NCBI GenBank assembly: GCA_002698425.1 | Contig: NZXU01000035.1 | Span: 1-59,808 of the forward strand | Length of the DNA: 59,808 bases | Direction of reading: 5' to 3' | Source: Ahrensia sp. | Lineage (GTDB): Bacteria > Pseudomonadota > Alphaproteobacteria > Rhizobiales > Rhizobiaceae | Shown: positions 49,592-57,926 of the stretch, one piece after another | Layout: every line of letters begins with the position of its first letter | How positions within the stretch are numbered: the stretch's first letter is position 1 | Position numbers and translations under genes: made by a program | Notes under the pieces: model-generated | Databases searched by the model: none | The model's input: only the letters and a program-made list of their open reading frames with translations | Told to the model about the DNA's origin: nothing

Positions 49592-50413
49592 ATGTCGACA
49601 GGCCAGATCATCCTGCTTCTGCTGCTTATCCTCGGCGCAAGCGCTTACGTCTTCAGGACATGGTCGAAACGCCGGCGACGCAAGCGGCTCCTGGCGTCCG
49701 AACTATCCGGGCACCAGCGCGCCCTCATCGAAAAATCCGTCCCGCTGATCCGGAAACTCCCGACGGACTTGCGCCGCAAGCTCGAAGGCAAGATCGCCCT
49801 CTTCCTCGACCAGATAAGATTCGTCGGCTGCAATGGCCTTGAGGTCACCGAGGAAATGCGCCTGTCGATCGCGGCGCAGGCCTGCCTCCTCGTCGCGAAC
49901 ACCGACACCTGGTACAGGAACCTCTACACCGTCCTTGTCTATCCGGACGCCTTCACGTCGCGCCGCAAGGAGCAGAACGGCTTCGTGGTCACGGAAGGCG
50001 ACTCGGCGCGCCTCGGCGAAAGCTGGTCGCGCGGTCCCGTCGTCCTGTCCTGGACCGACGTGGAAGACGGCGCCGCGGACGCTCGCGACGGCCACAATGT
50101 CGTGTTCCACGAATTCGCCCATCAGGTCGACGACCTGTCGGGCCATACCAACGCCATCCCCGTGCTCAGCAAGGGACAGGATTTCCGTGACTGGGAACGC
50201 GCCTTCATCGACGCCTATGACCGGCATGTCCGCAACGTCGACCATGGGCACAAGACCCTTTTCGACGCCTATGGCGCGACCAGCCATGTCGAATTCTTCG
50301 CCGTCGCGGTCGAGGTCTTCTTCGAAAAGCCGGCGGCGCTGAAACGCGAAGAGGGGCAAGTCTATGAACAGCTTTCAGGGCTGTTCAGGCTCGACCCGGC
50401 GACTTGGGACTAG
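49592..50413 (+). CDS. mtfA: Zinc-dependent peptidase MtfA-like (M90)
   Basis: 273 aa. Single N-terminal membrane helix (about 5-22), then the MtfA core with HEFAHQVDDLSG (zinc site HExxH) and AVAVEVFFEKP with the third ligand Glu. In E. coli MtfA controls PtsG through the repressor Mlc and is an aminopeptidase; here there is no PtsG, so the role may be different. Its stop overlaps the convergent acetyltransferase gene by four bases. Confidence 0.92.
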   Translation: MSTGQIILLLLLILGASAYVFRTWSKRRRRKRLLASELSGHQRALIEKSVPLIRKLPTDLRRKLEGKIALFLDQIRFVGCNGLEVTEEMRLSIAAQACLLVANTDTWYRNLYTVLVYPDAFTSRRKEQNGFVVTEGDSARLGESWSRGPVVLSWTDVEDGAADARDGHNVVFHEFAHQVDDLSGHTNAIPVLSKGQDFRDWERAFIDAYDRHVRNVDHGHKTLFDAYGATSHVEFFAVAVEVFFEKPAALKREEGQVYEQLSGLFRLDPATWD

Positions 50414-50928
50414 CCGCCGGGCTTTTCGGCCCACCGCACCATCCCGCCCATCCGCTCGACGACATCGGGCTCCAGCGAGCAAACCAGCAGCCGCGCGGGG
50501 TCGACCGGTCCCGGCATCGAGATCAGTCCGCGCGGTGCGGTCTCGAAGCCGAAGGGCCAGTAATAGGGCTTGTCGCCGACCAGCACGATATAGGGCGCGC
50601 CGCTATCGCGCGCCGCATCCACCGCCTTGCGCATCAGCGCCTTGCCGATCCCCTTGCCCTTCAATTGCTCCAGCACGGCCAGAGGCCCGAGCAACAGCCC
50701 ACGCTCATGCGTCCCGTCGGTCTCGACCCAAGTCAGCCGCACCGAGCCGAGCAGCGTTTCGCCGTCCTCGGCCAGCGCAACGAAGGAGAGCGCCGGATCA
50801 TGCGGTCCCTGCTCGCGCACGCGAAACGCCGCACGCGAATAGCGCCCCGGCCCGAAGGCTTCGGCATGAAGATCGTCGATGGCGGATACGTGGATGCCCG
50901 TTTCGGGCACAAGGGTGAAGGCGGTCAT
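50410..50928 (-). CDS. GNAT N-acetyltransferase, YhbS-like
   Basis: 172 aa with acetyl-CoA motif VLEQLKGKGIGKALMRKAVD and the C-terminal GDKPYYWPFGFET, which is the form seen in YhbS-like acetyltransferases. Convergent with mtfA (four-base overlap). Confidence 0.88.
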   Translation of the reverse strand: MTAFTLVPETGIHVSAIDDLHAEAFGPGRYSRAAFRVREQGPHDPALSFVALAEDGETLLGSVRLTWVETDGTHERGLLLGPLAVLEQLKGKGIGKALMRKAVDAARDSGAPYIVLVGDKPYYWPFGFETAPRGLISMPGPVDPARLLVCSLEPDVVERMGGMVRWAEKPGG

Positions 50929-51399
50929 GTTAACACCAGGCAGATGAGACGAGGATCAAGCGGAAACGGCCGGTCACGGCCAACCCGTCCCGGTTCATCG
51001 TCGCAGCGAAAATGCCTTGCCTTCAGTGTTCATCCCTGCCGCCTAGCACCACCACGCCCCCTGGTCCATCGGTTTTTTCGCGAACACGGTTTCAGGCTTT
51101 CCGAAGAGCCCCCATTGCTTCCGTCATGCCGGGGGCGCCCGAGCGCAACCCGGCATCCAGAGCCGCGGCTTCTCAGAACTATGTCCGGACCGGAAAAGAG
51201 TCTCTTGCGATCAAGGACTTGATCGCCGCTGGATTCCCGGTTCTCGCAGCGCGAGCCCGGGAACGACGCCGGACAGGGTGTGCCAGCGCCTCCAGGCGTG
51301 AAGTGCGGCAGGTGTGGCGGTTACGCACTGTTCAAGCATTGAACCCTGCCCGCCGCCACGCGTTCGCTTAAGTGAGACGCAAACGACAGGAGATTATCA
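50929..51399. repeat. Gene-free region carrying a palindromic element
   Basis: 471 bases without a gene. Between 51123 and 51263 there are three hairpins: ATGCCGGG/CCCGGCAT (51126-51156), GCGATCAA/TTGATCGC with a GGAC loop (51207-51226), and TTCCCGG/CCGGGAA (51234-51263). The ends read GTCATGCCGGG and CCGGGAACGAC, the form of a widespread rhizobial intergenic repeat. A promoter for the reductase gene must lie to its right but is not clear. Confidence 0.6.
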
Positions 51400-52440
51400 A
51401 TGGGCCTTCTCGTAGACGGCAAATGGCAGGACAAGTGGTACGATACGGAGTCGACCGGCGGCCGCTTCGAACGCAAGGAATCGAGCTTCCGCAACTGGAT
51501 CACCGCCGATGGCTCGGCCGGTCCGTCTGGCGAAGGCGGTTTCGAGGCGGAGCGGGACCGTTACCACCTCTACGTGTCTCTCGCCTGCCCATGGGCGCAC
51601 CGCACCCTGATCGTCCGCAAGCTGAAGAAGCTTGAGGACATCATCCCCGTCTCCGTGGTCTCCCACTTCATGGGCGAAGACGGCTGGACCTTCGACCAGT
51701 CCTCCGGCTCGACGGGCGACACGCTCTTCGGCGCCGACTTCCTGCGCGATATCTATGTTCGCGCGCTTGCGGATTACACGGGCCGCGTCACCGTCCCGGT
51801 GCTCTGGGACAAGAAGCGCGAGACCATCGTCTCCAACGAATCCTCGGAAATCATCCGCATGTTCAACACGGCCTTCAACGGCCTGACCGGCGACGAGACC
51901 GATTTCTATCCCGAGGAATTGCGCGGCGAGATCGATGCGATCAACGATCTGGTCTATCCCAACGTTAATAACGGCGTTTATCGCTCTGGCTTCGCGACCA
52001 CGCAGGAGGCCTATGACGAGGCCGTCGCCGACGTCTTCTCCGCGCTGGACAAGATCGAGGACCGGCTGTCGCGGCAGCGCTATCTCGCCGGCGACCGGCT
52101 GACCGAGGCCGACTGGCGGCTGTTCACCACGCTGGTCCGCTTCGATCCGGTCTATGTCGGCCACTTCAAATGCAATATCCGCCGCATCGCCGACTATCCG
52201 AACCTCTCCAACTACACCCGCGATCTCTACCAGGTCCCGGGCGTCGCGGAGACGGTCGATCTGGACCACATCAAGCAGCATTATTATCGCAGCCACGAAT
52301 CCATCAACCCGACCCGCATCGTCCCCGCCGGGCCCGACCTCGACTATGCCGCGCTGCATGACCGCGACCGGTTCGACACCTCACCAGAACGGGTCGGCGG
52401 CGCGACTGTCGTTGAACTCGCCGATGCGCGTCGCCGTTGA
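51400..52440 (+). CDS. yqjG: Glutathionyl-hydroquinone reductase (YqjG type)
   Basis: 346 aa. Xi-class glutathione S-transferase that reduces glutathionyl-hydroquinones. Catalytic Cys in ACPWAHRTL; SNESSEIIRMFN and the all-alpha C-terminal domain (VYRSGFATTQEAYDEAV) follow. AGGAGATTATCA precedes the ATG. The last 60 bases overlap the 3' end of the NUDIX gene on the opposite strand, and the tail (VGGATVVELADARRR) is extra compared with the family. Confidence 0.95.
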   Translation: MGLLVDGKWQDKWYDTESTGGRFERKESSFRNWITADGSAGPSGEGGFEAERDRYHLYVSLACPWAHRTLIVRKLKKLEDIIPVSVVSHFMGEDGWTFDQSSGSTGDTLFGADFLRDIYVRALADYTGRVTVPVLWDKKRETIVSNESSEIIRMFNTAFNGLTGDETDFYPEELRGEIDAINDLVYPNVNNGVYRSGFATTQEAYDEAVADVFSALDKIEDRLSRQRYLAGDRLTEADWRLFTTLVRFDPVYVGHFKCNIRRIADYPNLSNYTRDLYQVPGVAETVDLDHIKQHYYRSHESINPTRIVPAGPDLDYAALHDRDRFDTSPERVGGATVVELADARRR

Positions 52441-52836
52441 GGCGGCGACCGCCTCGGGCAAATTGTCGAGCGCGAAGAACCTCGCTTCCTCGATCTCCAT
52501 GTCGCGCTCCTTCGGCGCGGCCTGGCGCACATTCTCGCACAGATAGACGACCACATGGTCGCGTTTGGTGACGCGGGTGTTCAGATGGACCGACTGCAAT
52601 CGGGGCGGATGGCCGAATTCCACATTGGCCTCCTCGCGCAGTTCCCGCGCCAGCGCGTCGAGAACGGTCTGCCCTCTCTCGACGCCGCCGCCCGGCAGGT
52701 GCCAGCCGCGGATATAGGTGTGCCGGACGAGCAGGATCCGCCCCTCCGCGTCGAAGGCCAGCGCGCGCACGCCGAGCGTCATCGGCCTTGTCAGCAGGAA
52801 CCATGTGTGGAACAGGCGCGTTTTCAGGTCGGGCAT
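52381..52836 (-). CDS. NUDIX hydrolase
   Basis: 151 aa. Degenerate NUDIX box: GGGVERGQTV followed by ARELREEANV; the first Glu is replaced by Gln and the final Gly by Asn. The REE core is kept, so activity is possible but substrate is unknown. Its 3' end runs 60 bases into the opposite-strand reductase gene. Confidence 0.85.
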   Translation of the reverse strand: MPDLKTRLFHTWFLLTRPMTLGVRALAFDAEGRILLVRHTYIRGWHLPGGGVERGQTVLDALARELREEANVEFGHPPRLQSVHLNTRVTKRDHVVVYLCENVRQAAPKERDMEIEEARFFALDNLPEAVAASTATRIGEFNDSRAADPFW

Positions 52837-52895
52837 TGATCCGTCCGTTTCCCCCGGGGAGTTGTAATCCGCGGCACCTGCCTTACGAAAGAGCG

Positions 52896-53804
52896 ATGAC
52901 TTACAAACTGGCTCACATTTCCGACATTCACATGAGCCCGCTTCCCGACGTGCGCTCGATTGACCTGCTGTCGAAGCGCATCACCGGCTACATCAACTGG
53001 AAGCGCAACCGCGCCGCCCATATGGACAGCGAGACGATCGTCCGCCTCGTCAACGCGATGAAGGCGCAGACGCCCGACCATATCGCCGTCACCGGCGACC
53101 TGACCAATCTCGCCCTCGATGCCGAGATCGCCAATGCGGCACTCTGGCTCCGAAGCCTCGGGCCCGACAGCGATGTCAGCGTCGTCCCCGGCAATCACGA
53201 CGCCTATGTGCCCGGCGCGCTATCCAAGGCCGCGGCGGCATGGCGCGACAATATGAGCACAGAAGCGCCCGACGCCCCGGTGACGGGCAACGGCTTTCCC
53301 TATCTCAGGCGACGCGGGCCGCTTGCCGTGATCGGCGTCAACAGCGCCGTCGCCACGGCCCCCTTCTTCGCATCGGGCATCTTCTCGCGCCGCCAGGCCA
53401 ACGGATTGGCCGCGGTCCTGCGCCAGGCGGAGGAAGACGGCCTGTTTCGCGTCGTGCTGATCCATCACCCGCCCGTGCGCAACGCGACGACGCCGCAAAA
53501 ACGTCTCTACGGTATCCGCCTGTTCCAGTCGGTCATTCGCGAGCACGGCGCCGAACTGGTCCTGCACGGCCATACCCACCTGCCGCAGCGAAACGAGATC
53601 GCCGGCCCGGGCGGAGCGACCGTACCGGTCATCGGCGTGCCGGCGGCGGGCGAGGCGCCGGGCGGACGCAAACCGGCCGCAGCGTTCAACCTGTTCACGG
53701 TCGAGGGCGAGAAAGGGCGCTGGCGCTGCCGGCTGGAGGAGCAGTCCCTGACCGGCAAGATCGGCGGTGTCGCCGTCACCGATTGCCGGGAGCTTTTCGG
53801 CTGA
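52896..53804 (+). CDS. Metallophosphoesterase (calcineurin-like, CpdA-type)
   Basis: 302 aa. The five motifs are clear: LAHISDIHMSP, GDLTN, GNHDAY, VLIHHPPV and LHGHTHLP. Similar to bacterial cAMP phosphodiesterases CpdA, but could hydrolyse other phosphodiesters. The ATG was chosen at MTYKLAH. Co-directional with a YkvA gene 26 bases downstream. Confidence 0.92.
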   Translation: MTYKLAHISDIHMSPLPDVRSIDLLSKRITGYINWKRNRAAHMDSETIVRLVNAMKAQTPDHIAVTGDLTNLALDAEIANAALWLRSLGPDSDVSVVPGNHDAYVPGALSKAAAAWRDNMSTEAPDAPVTGNGFPYLRRRGPLAVIGVNSAVATAPFFASGIFSRRQANGLAAVLRQAEEDGLFRVVLIHHPPVRNATTPQKRLYGIRLFQSVIREHGAELVLHGHTHLPQRNEIAGPGGATVPVIGVPAAGEAPGGRKPAAAFNLFTVEGEKGRWRCRLEEQSLTGKIGGVAVTDCRELFG

Positions 53805-53830
53805 AGCCGGTCCGCCCGGGCTTTCGACAC

Positions 53831-54211
53831 ATGCTGGATCGCGCGAAACAATGGGCACGGTCACTGAAGCGGGACACGCTCGCGCTCTATCTCGCCGCGC
53901 GCGATCCGCGGACGCCGTTCTACGCAAAGCTGTTCGCAGCCGCAGTCGTTGCCTACGCGCTTTCGCCCATCGACCTCATCCCGGATTTCATTCCGGTCAT
54001 CGGGTACCTCGATGATGTTCTGCTCGTCCCGCTCGGCCTGTGGATCGCCATGCGCCTGATCCCGCCCGAGGTAATAGCGGATTGCCGCGATCGCGCCGCG
54101 CATCTGACGGAAAACCCGTCAAGCCGGAAAGCTGCGGCTGCGGTCATATTGATCTGGATCGCGGCGGCCGCCCTGATCGGCTGGATCGTCTACGACGCCA
54201 TGGCCGTTTGA
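53831..54211 (+). CDS. YkvA/DUF1232-family membrane protein
   Basis: 126 aa. Signature VVAYALSPIDLIPDFIPVIG, which gives the DUF1232 helix-turn-helix in the membrane, and a C-terminal hydrophobic helix (VILIWIAAAALIGWIVYD). Function unknown; probably co-transcribed with the phosphoesterase gene. Confidence 0.92.
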   Translation: MLDRAKQWARSLKRDTLALYLAARDPRTPFYAKLFAAAVVAYALSPIDLIPDFIPVIGYLDDVLLVPLGLWIAMRLIPPEVIADCRDRAAHLTENPSSRKAAAAVILIWIAAAALIGWIVYDAMAV

Positions 54212-54224
54212 GCCGGTCAGAAAG

Positions 54225-55052
54225 CTATTGCTGAAGCAGCAGGTTCTGGAAGGCGAGCAGCAGCGCCCCCGCGCCGATCACCATGCCGAGCAGCACCCAG
54301 ACGACCGCATTGGCGATCGACTGCGCCTGCCCCATCGCCGACTTCGGGGCCGCGACCGGCGCTGGCGACGGTGCCACGACCTGTGCCGGCACGGCCGCGG
54401 GCCGCTCCGCAACGGGTGTGGGTTTTGCCGGCGTCTCTTCTTCCTTGCGTTTCGCAGGCTCCGGCGCGGCAGGCTGGGGCCGGCCCTCGGCATGGCCGCG
54501 CTGCGCGGCTTCCTGCCGCAACGCTTCAAGCGCCTCGCTGATCCGCTCCAGCGGGCCGTCGTCGCGCCGCGCCGGCTCTTCGCTGCGCTGCGGCGCGGCC
54601 GGCCGCCGCGCCTCGGTGTCGCGATAGGAGGTCACCTCGCCCGCCAGCGCGATCTCGCGCTCGTGGATCCGCATCGCCACATAGGCGACGATCCGGTCGG
54701 CGATGACGGAACGGTCATCGGATTCCGCCAGCACCGTGCGGCCGAGTTGCGTGTCGCGCACGAAGCGGTAGGTGCGCCGGTCCGGCGCCATCATCACATG
54801 CGCGGTGGCGTCGATCCAGAAACGCGGCTGCAGGCCCGAGGTCAGCGCGAAATCGAAGCGCTCGTCATCGGCCGGCACGTCGGCGATGACCTCCTGAAGG
54901 TCCTCCGCCAGCAATTGCAGCCTTGTGCGCGTCGCCTCGCGCAGTTCGACCACCACGTCGCCGCGGTCGGCGGCGGCGATCCGCATTTGCCGCACGGCAT
55001 CGACCAGTCTGCTGGTGACCGGATGGTCCGGTGTGTCCCGATCGTGACTCAT
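54225..55052 (-). CDS. Conserved hypothetical protein with C-terminal membrane anchor
   Basis: 275 aa. Globular N-terminal domain (about 1-140: DFALTSGLQPRFWIDATAHV), followed by a Pro/Ala/Glu-rich linker of about 110 residues and a C-terminal membrane helix (IANAVVWVLLGMVIGAGALLL). This tail-anchored layout suggests a cytoplasmic domain on a flexible stalk. I do not recognise the domain. Confidence 0.85.
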   Translation of the reverse strand: MSHDRDTPDHPVTSRLVDAVRQMRIAAADRGDVVVELREATRTRLQLLAEDLQEVIADVPADDERFDFALTSGLQPRFWIDATAHVMMAPDRRTYRFVRDTQLGRTVLAESDDRSVIADRIVAYVAMRIHEREIALAGEVTSYRDTEARRPAAPQRSEEPARRDDGPLERISEALEALRQEAAQRGHAEGRPQPAAPEPAKRKEEETPAKPTPVAERPAAVPAQVVAPSPAPVAAPKSAMGQAQSIANAVVWVLLGMVIGAGALLLAFQNLLLQQ

Positions 55053-55145
55053 GCACTGCTCCGAAAGGGGTCGTGTTCATGATTTGTTAACAATAATCGC
55101 GGCGCGAGGCCACTCTTTTCGCATCGCACCCACGGCGTTCTTGCG

Positions 55146-55946
55146 TCAGCGGGGTTGCGTGGCGGATTGCGCCGCGGCGAGCGTTTCCAGCACCGCGTCG
55201 GTCGCCTCGTGGATCAGCATGTGGCCGGCCCCTCCGACCAGCCGGACCGTGAAATGCGGCGGCAGGCCACGGCTTTGCGAAACCGGCAGCACCGGGTCGG
55301 CAGTTCCCCAAAGCACATGCGTGGGGCAGGCGATGCGGGCGAGCATGGCGCGCGGGATTTCGCCCTGCTTTCCATCGCGCGTGATCATCTCCGCGATGGC
55401 GGTGAGTTCTGAGACCAGAACGTCATTTCTCCGCTCGCGCGCCAGCGCCGCGACGTCGTCCGCCGGAGGCTCCGTGCCCGGCGCGACCATCCGCGACAGC
55501 GCGGCGCTGACCGCCGTCTCCTCGCGGGCCGCGCCGAAGGCCCGCAGCGTCTCGGCGGCGATATCGCTGCCGAAACCGCCCGGCGCGAGCAAAGTCAGCG
55601 ATTTCACCCGCTCCGGCGCCTTCAGGGCGATGAGACAGGCAACCGCCCCGCCCATCGAGAACCCGCCGAGATGGAATTCCCGGCAGCCGATCGCATCGAG
55701 CGTCGCCAGCACCGCCTCGGCGCCCGCCTTCGGATGACGCGATCCGGAGACATCGAAAGACCGTCCGTGCCCCGGCAGGTCCGGCAAGATGACCCGCCTG
55801 TCGCCGAGGCCGTCGAGGAGCGGGTCGAATGTATGCCCCGACCCGCCGAAACCGTGCAGCAGCACCAGCGGATCGCCGTCCGGCGGCCCTGCTTCCCGGT
55901 AAGCCAGCAAGGCGGCGCGCGCGGGCGGTTCCGGTTCAGCCTTCAT
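55146..55946 (-). CDS. Alpha/beta-hydrolase
   Basis: 266 aa. VLLHGFGGSGHTF is the oxyanion HG segment, GFSMGGAVA holds the nucleophilic Ser, GTADPVLP the acid Asp and GAGHMLIHE the His. Looks like an esterase or acyl-transfer protein (the acetoin dehydrogenase E2-like hydrolase branch). Its ATG overlaps the end of the upstream TPR protein gene by 11 bases, so the two are coupled. Confidence 0.9.
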   Translation of the reverse strand: MKAEPEPPARAALLAYREAGPPDGDPLVLLHGFGGSGHTFDPLLDGLGDRRVILPDLPGHGRSFDVSGSRHPKAGAEAVLATLDAIGCREFHLGGFSMGGAVACLIALKAPERVKSLTLLAPGGFGSDIAAETLRAFGAAREETAVSAALSRMVAPGTEPPADDVAALARERRNDVLVSELTAIAEMITRDGKQGEIPRAMLARIACPTHVLWGTADPVLPVSQSRGLPPHFTVRLVGGAGHMLIHEATDAVLETLAAAQSATQPR

Positions 55947-57729
55947 GCGGCGGCGCGATGGGCAGCCCGGCGTCGCGCAGGGCAGAAACGAGCTTTTCCG
56001 CCGCGGCCTCGGGCATGATGCGACGATAGAAGGCCAGCGGATCGCGGAAGAAATGATCGCCGCTCCTGGTGATCGTCGTAAGCATCTCGTCGCGCAACGC
56101 ATTGTCGCCCTCGAGATCGGCGGCGATCAGCCGCGCCGCGCAATAATGCGAACGCTCGTGCCCGACCAGGTTGCGGCTGCTGAGCGACACGAGATCGTAT
56201 CGCTCCGTCTCGAAAGCCGCGACGAAGGTGGCGAAATCCCACCATGTCGGATGCACCGGCGATGCCTGCGTCGTCCGCTCCATGATCGTGACAGCGGTCT
56301 CGAAATCGCCCGTGGCGATCAGCGTGTTGGCGTAGCTCGCGGCGATGCTCAGATCGTAGGGATTGAGCGCATGGGCCTCGCGGATCACATCCAGAGCCGG
56401 TTCCGTCTCGCCGGCCGCTTGCAGCGCCCAGGCCAGCGAACGGTGCGCCTGCGAGGACGCTGGCGCGAGTTCGACGGATCTCCGGCCATAGGCGATCGCC
56501 TTTTCGAAATCGGCGCCAGGCGGATAGCTGTAATGGTCGGTCACCACCTCGGCGGTGAGCGAGGCCAGGTTGGCGTAGACCAGCGCCGAATTCATCCCCT
56601 TCGCCAGCAGCGCCTCGTTGCACTGATAGGCGTCGCGATGGCGCCCCGCGTCCTGCTTGTTGAAATAGGCCGACGCCAGAACCAGGCACCGCGTGAGCGG
56701 GTTGAGCCGGTTCTCGGTTTCCAGGAAGGCGTAGATAACCCCGCCGACCGGCAGGAACCGGCTGGCGATGCGCGAAATGTGCTGGTCCATCGCCTGCGCA
56801 TCGAGCCCGCCGGGAACCTGGTCCGTGGCGATCAGGATACCGCTTTCGCGGTGATAGAGTTGGATGTTCATCGAGCTCAGCCCGGCCGGCACCGCTCGCA
56901 GGTAGAAATCGGCCAGCGGCTCGTTCACGGTCGCCGACCGGTCGGTCCTGTAGACGACGCTGCCGAATCGAGGGATCGCGTCCTCCAGCGCCGAACGCAG
57001 CGGGCCGCCGATGTCGGACAGGATCGAGACCGAAGGCAGATAGGCGCTTGGCGAAACCTTGACCGGCTCGGTTTCAGGTTGCGCCGTCATCGAGGCGATC
57101 TCCACCGTGCCCGGCGCGTCGGCCTTCTCGCCGACAAGCAGCCAGATATTGACGCCGAGCAGGGCGACGACCAGCGAAAACGCCAGCCAGATCAGCCGCA
57201 TGTCGAGATAGAGCTTGCGCCGTAAACCGGTCCGGCCCTGCGTCACGATCTGGCCGATCAGCCCCCGGGCCGCATTCTGGACGGACGCCTCGGCGACCGG
57301 GCCGGCAAGCGGCCTCTCCTGCTCGTCGGCGGGGGCTTCGGCCAGCGTCCGCATGCAGTCATAGGCCGGCACATAGGAACCGCGCGGGATCGAGATGCGG
57401 ACCTCGTCCTGCGCACCCTCACTCGCATAATAACTATCCAGCAGGTCTCGCAGCCGTCCGGCTTGAACGCGCACCACGGCATCGGTTGAGGGATCGAAAC
57501 TGTCCTCACGGTCGAACACGTCGAGGGCGATCGCGAAGCCCTTCAGCCGGTCGGCCTCGCCCTGCAGATCGCGTTCGATGACATAGCTCAGAAGCGCGCG
57601 CGACCGCTCCGAGCGGGCGAAGGTGTCGCTGTGAAGAATCCGGTCGAGTTCCGCGCGAATGACAGCGGGTTCGAAACGTTCCGGTTCCAGGCTGCCCGGG
57701 ATCTGCAGCCGGGCATCGTCGTTCTTCAT
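55936..57729 (-). CDS. Membrane-anchored protein with N-terminal wHTH-like module and TPR repeats
   Basis: 597 aa. Residues about 20-125 (LDRILHSDTFARSERSRALL, FDPSTDAVVRVQAGRLRDLL, ISIPRGSYVPAYD) match a module found at the start of several rhizobial TPR or adenylate-cyclase-like proteins, thought to be DNA-binding or sensory. Then a membrane helix (about 178-197), a periplasmic region, and tetratricopeptide-type helices (about 370-500: AIAYGRRSVELAPASSQAHR, ALDVIREAHALNPYDLS). So a cytoplasmic output module is linked to an external TPR sensor. Co-transcribed with the hydrolase. Confidence 0.82.
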   Translation of the reverse strand: MKNDDARLQIPGSLEPERFEPAVIRAELDRILHSDTFARSERSRALLSYVIERDLQGEADRLKGFAIALDVFDREDSFDPSTDAVVRVQAGRLRDLLDSYYASEGAQDEVRISIPRGSYVPAYDCMRTLAEAPADEQERPLAGPVAEASVQNAARGLIGQIVTQGRTGLRRKLYLDMRLIWLAFSLVVALLGVNIWLLVGEKADAPGTVEIASMTAQPETEPVKVSPSAYLPSVSILSDIGGPLRSALEDAIPRFGSVVYRTDRSATVNEPLADFYLRAVPAGLSSMNIQLYHRESGILIATDQVPGGLDAQAMDQHISRIASRFLPVGGVIYAFLETENRLNPLTRCLVLASAYFNKQDAGRHRDAYQCNEALLAKGMNSALVYANLASLTAEVVTDHYSYPPGADFEKAIAYGRRSVELAPASSQAHRSLAWALQAAGETEPALDVIREAHALNPYDLSIAASYANTLIATGDFETAVTIMERTTQASPVHPTWWDFATFVAAFETERYDLVSLSSRNLVGHERSHYCAARLIAADLEGDNALRDEMLTTITRSGDHFFRDPLAFYRRIMPEAAAEKLVSALRDAGLPIAPPHEG

Positions 57730-57926
57730 GGGCCTTGTCGTCGTGCGGTGACCGTACGGAAGTTATCGACTACAACATTTCACAGGTGAATGACACTTCA
57801 ATCTGGCCGCAAAGTCTATCCGTGTCGCGGTTCAATTCACGAGTAACCCGGACTTTTCGTCCCGCCGACGCGGCAAGGCGAACCGGCAGGCGCTTGAAAA
57901 AGCCCGCCCGCCGGCCGCCAGACGCC

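Noticed and set aside
51012..51371. 119-codon frame in the region before the hydroquinone reductase gene
   Set aside because: It runs through the palindromic repeat and has no ribosome site or family; treated as non-coding.
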